This document shows, piece by piece, positions 38,359-44,156 of a DNA stretch of 44,156 bases. The DNA lies in IMG/VR virus record IMGVR_UViG_3300039002_000011, positions 1 through 44,156 of that record, one strand, 5' to 3'. The position numbers and the translations under genes are program-made. Positions within the stretch are counted from its first letter, which is position 1, and every line of letters begins with the position of its first letter. Under the pieces are notes generated by a model. The model saw only the letters and a program-made list of their open reading frames with translations. It did not search any database and had not been told where the DNA came from. Source of the stretch: a virus.

Positions 38359-38480
38359 GTCCTAAAGACCCGGATCTGAGAGAGATAGACAGTTCCCTAG
38401 GCTGTATCTGGTTTACTATCTGTTTCTGGGGGTTTGGCATCTCCTTACTCCTTTATATGATCCTGGAGAAGTTAAAATGA
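38355..38480 (+). CDS. Single-pass membrane microprotein, 41 residues
   Basis: ATG 38355 and TGA 38478 both overlap neighbours (ATGA). A charged start (SPKDPDLREIDSS) is followed by GCIWFTICFWGFGISLLLYM as one membrane helix. No family recognised. Confidence 0.55.
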   Translation: MSPKDPDLREIDSSLGCIWFTICFWGFGISLLLYMILEKLK

Positions 38481-39238
38481 GTGGAGAGATTCCAGGCAAG
38501 GAGTTCATGAGAGGGCAAGAGGGTGACGTGAGACGTGGAACGTGCTACGGACACCGTTCAGCCAAGGAATACAACAAGGTCAAGATTGCCCAAACGGAGA
38601 AGGAAGAAGGTCGCAAGGTTGTGCTCCTCCACTACGCCAAGGTCAAGAATGATCGGCGTATTGAGAGGTTCTATGTCGTTAATGGGCATCTGGACCCGGA
38701 CATGAAGGTAGTGAGCCGGGCAGAGAAGTACGTCATCCATCCACTAACCGTGTCAGGAGATCCATCCAAGGGTACGATCAAGGTTCTTTACCTCAAGGAA
38801 TACTTTGAGGAATGGTTACGGTTTGAGATGGATGGTAAGTACTGTTTTTATCCGCCAGCGTCCTATGATGAAGGACCCATAAGCTGGTTTCACAACAAGG
38901 ATCTGGGGGATGAGAGTTTGGTGTACGAGTCGGACGTGTCCTTCTGGATACCGAACAAGTCCGATGCAGCGCAGGGACTAAAGGACGTAGGACTGACGGA
39001 GGTTCGACAGAAACCGGAACTGGTCACAAAAGCGAGCGGTTTAATCTTGCCGCCAGGAGCAGATTTCCATGCCAATGCAGACACTTCGGGAACGGCTGGA
39101 GAGCGCCCGACAGCAGAGAGCCCAGATAGCGGAGGAAGTGGAGAAGGAACTGGCCTTGGTTCTGGAGAAGGGCAGAGCGGGGCTCCAATCCGGGGAAGTT
39201 CGGAGGATGATATACGACTTGGTACGGAAGTGCCATAG
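38477..39238 (+). CDS. Protein of unknown function with overprinted C-terminus
   Basis: 253 residues. The first ~190 residues look globular (HYAKVKNDRRIERFYVVNGH, EYFEEWLRFEMDGKYCFYP). The last ~60 are low-complexity (GERPTAESPDSGGSGEGTGL) and lie wholly over the start of the next gene in another frame. No family recognised. Confidence 0.6.
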   Translation: MSGEIPGKEFMRGQEGDVRRGTCYGHRSAKEYNKVKIAQTEKEEGRKVVLLHYAKVKNDRRIERFYVVNGHLDPDMKVVSRAEKYVIHPLTVSGDPSKGTIKVLYLKEYFEEWLRFEMDGKYCFYPPASYDEGPISWFHNKDLGDESLVYESDVSFWIPNKSDAAQGLKDVGLTEVRQKPELVTKASGLILPPGADFHANADTSGTAGERPTAESPDSGGSGEGTGLGSGEGQSGAPIRGSSEDDIRLGTEVP

Positions 39239-39662
39239 AGCCGGTATCTCCCCTGTAAAGTGCATGGTTGCACTCATGGAAGAGCAACACAACGAAAACC
39301 GCTATGCTGTCAGCCTGGGGATTAGAGGGACCTCTGGCGTAGACGGTATACCGGCTCCACCCAAAACAAACTACATCACGGTATTCATGAGCGAACATGA
39401 TGCCGTATTCCTTGGACAGGACGCTATCAAGGCTGGTAACGTTCTGCTCGACTACGCAGGTAAACTGTTGGAAGAGGCTTCCTACAGTTCGTTGACTGGA
39501 ACCCAGCGACAGATTATCCTCTTGGCTGAGCAAGGGACTCTGGAAGTAAAAGAGTGGGAAGGTGTGCCCTGCCTACGGCTCGCCCGAACCTACTGGAACG
39601 ACTGGGTGGTTGCATTTTACAGCTCGGGTGTAGGCTTGGACGGATATCACTATGACAGGTGA
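39069..39662 (+). CDS. Helical protein overlapping the previous gene by 170 bases
   Basis: 197 residues from ATG 39069 with CAGGAG about ten bases upstream. The N-terminus (RERLESARQQRAQIAEEVEK, ELALVLEKGRAG) is a plausible coiled coil, unlike the low-complexity text of the overlapping frame, so this is probably the older coding frame here. It continues with a mixed alpha/beta domain (TNYITVFMSEHDAVFLGQDA). No family recognised. Confidence 0.65.
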   Translation: MPMQTLRERLESARQQRAQIAEEVEKELALVLEKGRAGLQSGEVRRMIYDLVRKCHRAGISPVKCMVALMEEQHNENRYAVSLGIRGTSGVDGIPAPPKTNYITVFMSEHDAVFLGQDAIKAGNVLLDYAGKLLEEASYSSLTGTQRQIILLAEQGTLEVKEWEGVPCLRLARTYWNDWVVAFYSSGVGLDGYHYDR

Positions 39663-40218
39663 AGCAATAACACAAGAAACAACAGTTTTTAAGGGTGAGA
39701 GTATCGAGCATACGTACACCAAACCAGAGGGTTACACCGGACCGTTCTTCGTGTTCGCGGACATAAGCGTAAAGGACGGACAAGCTGTATTCACCACTGG
39801 CGGGGGTAACTGTTTGGTAAAGGATCTTACCACTATTGGAGAGGGAGAAAGGGTTTTACTCAGAGTCTCGATAAGCCCTTGCGGGACTAAGGGGGTAGTC
39901 AACTTCCAACGGCGCAAGGCAAACGGTAGCCCATTCATGGACCCGGAAACCGCCCGGAGATACACTATCTTCAGTGCCATTACGGCGGAGAGGGAGTACC
40001 AGAAACAGAAATGGTCTGAGCGGTACAACGATGATGAGTGGCGGGCTATTGACTGGGCTAAGTTCATACTGGAGTACCTGCCCTATGCAGCGAACTTCGG
40101 GTGTGTTGTGCCCCTCCGCCATACCGATTATGATTTCAGAACACAGATGATCAAGGTAGCCGCTCTCGCTGTGGCTGCTCTGGAAGCCCATGACAGGAAA
40201 CAGGAAAAGGAAAAATGA
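39652..40218 (+). CDS. Two-part phage protein with conserved helical C-terminus
   Basis: 188 residues; 11-base overlap upstream and ATGA overlap downstream. The N-terminal 100 residues are beta-rich. The C-terminus (AITAEREYQKQKWSERYNDD ... TQMIKVAALAVAALEAHDR) matches a helical domain common in phage proteins, where 'ER-xQ-x-W ... DD ... W ... R-x-x-x-K-V-A-A-L-A-x-A-A' recurs. Its function is not known to me. Confidence 0.6.
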   Translation: MTGEAITQETTVFKGESIEHTYTKPEGYTGPFFVFADISVKDGQAVFTTGGGNCLVKDLTTIGEGERVLLRVSISPCGTKGVVNFQRRKANGSPFMDPETARRYTIFSAITAEREYQKQKWSERYNDDEWRAIDWAKFILEYLPYAANFGCVVPLRHTDYDFRTQMIKVAALAVAALEAHDRKQEKEK

Positions 40219-41321
40219 GAATTGCCTTTGTCTCTCTTGTGCCCTTTGAGTTCAACCATCATACGCCCTACCAAGAACCACTAGGCGGCTCCGAATCGGC
40301 TCTGTGCTACCTCACTGGAGAGCTAGCCAAGAAGGACCATGACGTATTCGTGTTCAATGGGACTAGGACTTCCAAGTTCTACGTGAACCGGATCGCCTAC
40401 ATTCCCATTGGCATGAAGATGGAGGGTGGAGAACCTCTCGTAACAAACCACAAGTGCGACGTTACCATAGTACAGAGTACAGCCAAATGCTTTGAAGCCG
40501 GTAAGGTGTTCCCGGACTGTCTTCCGCGCCCGCGTATACTATGGACCGGGTTCAACTATGATCAGCCGGCTGTTGCTCCTCTCATCCATAAGGAAGTGGC
40601 AGACCAGTACGATAAGATCGTAGCAGTGAGCCACTGGCACCGAGAGCAGCTCATCTATCGGTTCAAGCTGCCGGAGTCCAAAGTAGTAGTCATCAAGAAC
40701 GGAGTAGCGCCCGAGTTCATCAACCTGTACCCGCCATCGACCGAACCTAGACCGCCGACGCTCGCCTACACGAGCACTCCGTTCAGGGGTTTGGAACTGC
40801 TCGCCAAGGTGTTCCCCAAGATCCGAGCGGAAGTCCCGGATGCCAAGCTGGAAGTGTACTCTTCCATGAAGCCGTACCATCTGCCCACCAATGAGGACAA
40901 ATGGAGTCCGCTTTATGATCAGCTCCGAAAAATGGAAGGGGTATCCTATTTCGGCAGCATTCCCCAACCTTTGCTCGCCAGGAGGCTGAAGAATGTAAGG
41001 GTATTCTCCTATCCGTGTACCTTCCAGGAAACCTCCTGTATCTCGCTCCTGGAAGCCATGATAAGCGGCTGTTTGTGCGTTACGTCGGACCTGGGTGCTC
41101 TCCCGGAGACAGCCAGCGGATTCGCCTATCTGGCACCGACACGCATAACGAACTTTGAAGAGGCATTCATCCGGTACGCGGTGGATGCTCTAAAAGTCGA
41201 TCAAGACTGGGCGAAGGATCGGATACTAGATCAGGCGTACCATGTGTACGAGAACCACAACTGGGACCGACTCTCACGACAATGGCTGACACTGATCAAT
41301 GAGGTAGTCAATGGAAAGTAA
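40215..41321 (+). CDS. Glycosyltransferase family 4 (GT-B)
   Basis: 368 residues. PLGGSESALCYLTGELAK is the acceptor-side loop, VSHWHREQL and VVIKNGVAPEFI follow family order, and CTFQETSCISLLEAMISGC carries the E-x7-E donor motif of retaining GT4 enzymes, followed by VTSDLGALPETASGFAYL. It transfers a sugar from a nucleotide donor in the cytoplasm. It lies in a row with a GT-A enzyme, DUF3431 and another transferase. Confidence 0.9.
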   Translation: MRIAFVSLVPFEFNHHTPYQEPLGGSESALCYLTGELAKKDHDVFVFNGTRTSKFYVNRIAYIPIGMKMEGGEPLVTNHKCDVTIVQSTAKCFEAGKVFPDCLPRPRILWTGFNYDQPAVAPLIHKEVADQYDKIVAVSHWHREQLIYRFKLPESKVVVIKNGVAPEFINLYPPSTEPRPPTLAYTSTPFRGLELLAKVFPKIRAEVPDAKLEVYSSMKPYHLPTNEDKWSPLYDQLRKMEGVSYFGSIPQPLLARRLKNVRVFSYPCTFQETSCISLLEAMISGCLCVTSDLGALPETASGFAYLAPTRITNFEEAFIRYAVDALKVDQDWAKDRILDQAYHVYENHNWDRLSRQWLTLINEVVNGK

Positions 41322-42078
41322 AGTCAGGGTGCCCGTACTGATCGCCTCTAACCGGAAGTTCGAGCCCGAAACGGTCATGTCGCTTGTGCAAGGACTGTTT
41401 GAGTCTGCCAAACACATATGCGACATAAAGGTGATGCCGTGGGCGTTTATCGACAAGTCCAGAAACGAACTCACTCGCCAGTGCATACAACTGTGGGGGA
41501 ATCATCCACCGGGCGTGAAGGTTAAAACCATGTGGTTGGATGATGATATGCTCTGGCCTCCCCATATCATCAAGGAACTCATAGCCCATGATAAGCCGGT
41601 AGCCGGAGGACTTTACTTCTCAAGGACCAAACCTTACAACTGTACCGCGTTCAATTTCGTGGGAGAGGGGCTTAAGAAAAACTCCGGTTTGGTTAGTACA
41701 GTCTCTAATAGAGATCACTTGGTTAGCCCTATCACCAAGTGGCCTCACAACGGGACAATGGAGGTTGACGGGCTTGGACTCGGCGCCACCATGATTGATC
41801 TGGACCTGTTCAAGAAAATGAGAGACTTCTACGGCGATGAGAAGTGGTTCAGGTGTGAGGAGGGCGGTGAAGATGTTCATTTCTTCGCCCGGCTCAACAC
41901 GATGGGCTATCGGGCTCTGCTCGATACGTCCGTTAAGTGCGGACACATGACAACAGATGTTGTGGATGAGGAGACGTGGGCTCTCTATCACCCAGAAGAA
42001 GCGGCGGCTATGGGTTTCTTCACCAAGGATCAGGTTGAGGAAGTCGGTAAGGAACTACAGGGGTATGTGCCCAAATGA
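41311..42078 (+). CDS. GT-A glycosyltransferase
   Basis: 255 residues, overlapping the GT4 gene by 11 bases. RNELTRQCIQLW precedes VKTMWLDDDMLW, with the DDD metal site (about 76-78), and DKPVAGGLYFSRTKPYNCTA, MEVDGLGLGATMIDLDLF and CEEGGEDVHFFARLNTMGY, the last with the GEDxxF acid typical of phage and bacterial GT-A enzymes. Sugar and acceptor unknown. Confidence 0.85.
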   Translation: MESKVRVPVLIASNRKFEPETVMSLVQGLFESAKHICDIKVMPWAFIDKSRNELTRQCIQLWGNHPPGVKVKTMWLDDDMLWPPHIIKELIAHDKPVAGGLYFSRTKPYNCTAFNFVGEGLKKNSGLVSTVSNRDHLVSPITKWPHNGTMEVDGLGLGATMIDLDLFKKMRDFYGDEKWFRCEEGGEDVHFFARLNTMGYRALLDTSVKCGHMTTDVVDEETWALYHPEEAAAMGFFTKDQVEEVGKELQGYVPK

Positions 42079-42632
42079 CCGATCTTGTCATAGCCCGGTA
42101 CGATGAGAGCTTGTTGTGGACGAAAGAGTACTCGTGTAGGAAGATAATTTACAACAAGGGTGATCTGCTTACATGGGAAGGTGACAACGCCCCAACAATC
42201 TCCATACTTCCAAACGTAGGCAGAGAAGCCCATACGTTCCTGTTCCATATCGTAACTAACTGGGATAATCTGGCGGATTGGACCGTGTTTAGCCAGGGAT
42301 GGTACAGAGATCACATGACAAGGATTGAGTTTGAGAGTATGTTTATCCCTAGAGAGGGCGCCGTGGGGGGAATCCCATGTTGGGTGACTAGGGGCGTTCA
42401 TGCTCAGAAGGGTTTGGGGGTGTGGGCTAAGGAAAATCTTGGTGTGGACGTTCTCCCGTCCAAGGACTACCTGGTTTGGATAGGAGCATTCTTTGGAGCC
42501 AGCCGGAACACCATAAGGAAAGTAAGCCTGAACACTTGGAGAAAACTTTTACTCTCGATTCCTAACACAGTGATGCCGGATGAGGCTTTCTTCATGGAAT
42601 GGGCGTGGTCGCAATTACTGGGGAACCCATGA
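42075..42632 (+). CDS. DUF3431 family protein (copy 2)
   Basis: 185 residues; ATGA overlap. TDLVIARYDESLLW, IIYNKGD, LPNVGREAHTFLFHIVTN and LADWTVFSQGWYRDHM match the 14439 protein block by block, so the two are paralogues. Again it sits directly in front of a glycosyltransferase of the 15061/42914 type. It may act with that enzyme. Confidence 0.8.
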   Translation: MTDLVIARYDESLLWTKEYSCRKIIYNKGDLLTWEGDNAPTISILPNVGREAHTFLFHIVTNWDNLADWTVFSQGWYRDHMTRIEFESMFIPREGAVGGIPCWVTRGVHAQKGLGVWAKENLGVDVLPSKDYLVWIGAFFGASRNTIRKVSLNTWRKLLLSIPNTVMPDEAFFMEWAWSQLLGNP

Positions 42633-42913
42633 TAGATGCAATGTGGATCATCCTGGGTCTGTACGTCATGACTATGGTCATAGGTGTATGGTGGGGGCTA
42701 ACCCGCTATAACAAACCCAAGCCGGTAAGAGGTAGGTGGGTCTGCAATCCATCCAAACCTTACGGTCATCCTGGACACGATTTTGTGTTCCTGGGGACGT
42801 TTGAAGAGGGATTCACGAAGATACCAGGAGCCTGGGTAGAGAGATGTATTCATTGTCATAAAGAACAAGTCCATTTGCCCGACGAACCAGATTCCTACGA
42901 TGAGGAGCGCTAA
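42629..42913 (+). CDS. Small membrane protein with CxxC tail
   Basis: 94 residues from ATG 42629 (ATGA overlap). One membrane helix near the start (AMWIILGLYVMTMVIGVWWG), then a soluble part with CIHCHKEQVH, a possible zinc or metal site, and an acidic end. It lies between DUF3431 and a glycosyltransferase and could anchor them to the membrane. Inference only. Confidence 0.55.
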   Translation: MIDAMWIILGLYVMTMVIGVWWGLTRYNKPKPVRGRWVCNPSKPYGHPGHDFVFLGTFEEGFTKIPGAWVERCIHCHKEQVHLPDEPDSYDEER

Positions 42914-43786
42914 ATGAGTAAGTCTAAGACATTCCTGGCTATGCCCTACTGTGGTACAGCTCGCCCCGATGCTACTATGGCAGGTATCCTGACCCCGAGT
43001 AGCGACAGGGAGAGCTATCGGTTTTATCCTCTTGATAGTCCTCAAGGGGTGCACTGTTACAACTTCAATCGTGCTTGGTGCATGGCTCTGAACAGCCGCA
43101 AGAGAGAAAAGTGGACCCATTTTGCTATGATCCATTCGGACGTAGAGCCGGTGGATCATGGTTGGCTCGACAAGATGATTGAGTACCTGGACATGACCGG
43201 CGCCGATCTACTCTCCGTGGTGCTCAGAATCAAGGACAAGAGAGGGCTCACCAGTACGTGCGTCATGGATACGGAAACCAAAGAAGTCCGGCGGCTCACC
43301 ATGCACGAACTTGCGAGCATGCCGGTCAATTTCAATTACTACATGGCTTCAGCCCGGCTCAAGGACTGGAAGGCTGACGCCCACAATACCCAACTTCTCA
43401 TCTCTAGCGGTCTGTGGGTCTGTAGGTTTACCGAGCCGTGGGTAGAACAGGTTTGGTTTGAGATGAGGGATAGGATTTCCCGGCTGCCGCCCAGTGATGA
43501 ATGCCCGGAAGGCAAGTTCTTCCCTGTCAACTGGTCGGAGGACTGGAACTTTTCTCGGCAGTGTTACGAGCAAGGACTGCGGGTATTCGCAACCAGGGGC
43601 ATCCGAGCGGATCACATGGGAGGCTATCGGTACTCAAACCAGGACGTGGAAGGAACGTGGAAAAAGGACAATGAGGTATCGAAAGCGGACTATCTCGATT
43701 ATCTTCCAGGGCTGTCCAGCCTGGAGACTTACCAGGAAGATCATCCAAACAATAAGAAGCCTCCCGCCAGTGGCATCGTGGTATAA
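42914..43786 (+). CDS. Glycosyltransferase-like protein, paralogue of the 15061 N-terminal half
   Basis: 290 residues. FAMIHSDVEPVDHGWLDKMI, ADLLSVVLRIKDKRGLTSTC, ISSGLWVCRFTEPW, NWSEDWNFSRQCYEQGLRVF and IRADHMGGYRYSN match the 15061 protein in order (FAMVHDDIVPES ..., GCWVCRFDRPW, PEDWLFSRLLGQLGG, INHIGSYPYPS). No methyltransferase domain is attached here. Expected to be a GT-A-type enzyme with S-D-V as the metal motif. Confidence 0.75.
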   Translation: MSKSKTFLAMPYCGTARPDATMAGILTPSSDRESYRFYPLDSPQGVHCYNFNRAWCMALNSRKREKWTHFAMIHSDVEPVDHGWLDKMIEYLDMTGADLLSVVLRIKDKRGLTSTCVMDTETKEVRRLTMHELASMPVNFNYYMASARLKDWKADAHNTQLLISSGLWVCRFTEPWVEQVWFEMRDRISRLPPSDECPEGKFFPVNWSEDWNFSRQCYEQGLRVFATRGIRADHMGGYRYSNQDVEGTWKKDNEVSKADYLDYLPGLSSLETYQEDHPNNKKPPASGIVV

Positions 43787-43787
43787 T
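43779..43787 (+). promoter_or_regulatory. Extended -10 promoter before leader RNA copy C
   Basis: TGG-TATAAT: a perfect -10 box (43782-43787) with the TGn extension and no clear -35 box. It overlaps the stop codon of the 42914 gene and predicts a start near 43794, three bases before the leader RNA. Confidence 0.65.
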
Positions 43788-43796
43788 GGAAGAATA

Positions 43797-43850
43797 AGGG
43801 AGAGGTTCAACGCCTCTGCTACTGTGGCAGCTACGCGATAAGAACTCCCT
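43797..43850 (+). ncRNA. Structured leader RNA, copy C
   Basis: Same fold: AGGGAG (43797-43802), AGG, TTC, AA, CGC (43811-43813), CT, hairpin CTGC-tactgtg-GCAG (43816-43830), CTAC, GCG (43835-43837), ATAA, GAA, CTCCCT (43845-43850). The outer stem differs in sequence from A and B on both sides yet pairs fully, which is strong support for a selected fold. Confidence 0.75.
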
Positions 43851-43873
43851 AGGGTATCCACGAACCCTGGGGA
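43846..43873 (+). promoter_or_regulatory. Alternative hairpin over the ribosome site of the fibre gene
   Basis: TCCCTAGGGT (43846-43855) pairs with ACCCTGGGGA (43864-43873) over ten positions, one a G-T wobble, with an eight-base loop. It uses five of the six bases of the leader's closing 3' arm and hides GGGGA (43869-43873), the only ribosome-site-like sequence before ATG 43884. Confidence 0.65.
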
Positions 43874-43883
43874 TTCTACCGTC

Positions 43884-44156
43884 ATGGCCATAGCCGCAAC
43901 CGCCATTTGGGAATGCCGAACGACTGGAAATGATGCAAACGGCGGCGCATTTGACCCAAGAGTAGCAGCTCCGGGCACTGACTTCTCCCAGCAAAATGCC
44001 GCTCAGATAGCCTTTACCGATCTGGTTATAGGCAACCCTACAACAACGCAACTCACGTCGGCTGCACATCCGTTTGGTTCTACATCTCCTGGCAACTTCA
44101 TTCACATAACCGGTGGCACAGGATTTGTGCCAGGGTGGTATGAAATACTGTCTGTA
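43884..44156 (+). CDS. Tail-fibre-like protein, N-terminal part (partial)
   Basis: 91 residues to the window edge, still open. WECRTTGNDANGGAFDP, then GTDFSQQNAAQIAFTDLVI and FIHITGGTGFVPGWYEILSV are a recurring N-terminal block of phage virion proteins that lead into right-handed beta-helix fibres or appendages. It is under its own promoter and leader RNA C. Confidence 0.65.
   Translation, partial: MAIAATAIWECRTTGNDANGGAFDPRVAAPGTDFSQQNAAQIAFTDLVIGNPTTTQLTSAAHPFGSTSPGNFIHITGGTGFVPGWYEILSV

Noticed and set aside
43803-43817. GAGG-TTCAACG-CCTC looks like a tRNA T-arm
   Set aside because: No acceptor, D or anticodon arm; copies A and B do not keep this arm, while the common leader fold explains all three.

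Overview
The window is part of a tailed double-stranded DNA phage (Caudoviricetes, siphovirus-like head and tail genes). Every supported gene lies on the + strand, and genes are tightly packed with many ATGA or TAATG overlaps. No bacterial core gene, tRNA or CRISPR array is visible. A cysteine-rich lipoprotein, several signal-peptide proteins, a GroES and TPR-linked glycosyltransferases would suit a Gram-negative host, but this is only inference.

Layout. 1-2204: end of a MuF-like minor head protein, a short portal-derived protein, three small zinc-binding proteins and a DNA methyltransferase. 2260-13110: capsid region, with an S78-type prohead protease carrying a long tail, a 1210-residue AAA+ ATPase fused to a long disordered tail with a zinc module and short repeats, and two different HK97-fold major capsid proteins. 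Between and after these lie a methyltransferase, a TPR glycosyltransferase and small beta-rich head proteins. 13186-17168: a broken HNH endonuclease and a sugar block (GT75/RGP-like enzyme, DUF3431 protein, glycosyltransferase-methyltransferase fusion). 17455-23275: neck and tail tube (gp6-like connector, head completion, gp10-like, tail terminator, probable tail tube), interrupted by GIY-YIG endonuclease genes. 23299-26482: small genes, a dual-specificity phosphatase and a metallophosphoesterase. 26451-32013: tail assembly chaperones with a canonical -1 frameshift site, tape measure, tail genes, a cysteine protease and a C1q-like tip protein. 32129-37576: a likely abundant small structural protein, secreted proteins, a second TPR glycosyltransferase, a papain-like protease, a lipoprotein, GroES and an HNH endonuclease. 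37573-43786: a second sugar block (FkbM methyltransferase, GT4, two GT-A enzymes, second DUF3431). 43884-end: start of a tail-fibre-like protein.

How they work together: one long virion assembly programme with about eleven glycan-active genes inserted in it, suggesting glycosylation of the virion or of a host surface polymer. The strongest unusual signal is a structured RNA in the leaders of three separate genes (the first major capsid protein, a small structural protein and the fibre-like protein). All three copies share one fold with compensating base changes. In each, the closing stem shares bases with a terminator or with a hairpin covering the ribosome binding site, which is the architecture of a riboswitch or protein-operated leader. 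Other strong points are the two capsid proteins, the AAA+ protein whose repeats resemble the probable capsid cleavage sites, and homing endonuclege scars, including one that appears to have split the start of the tape-measure gene.
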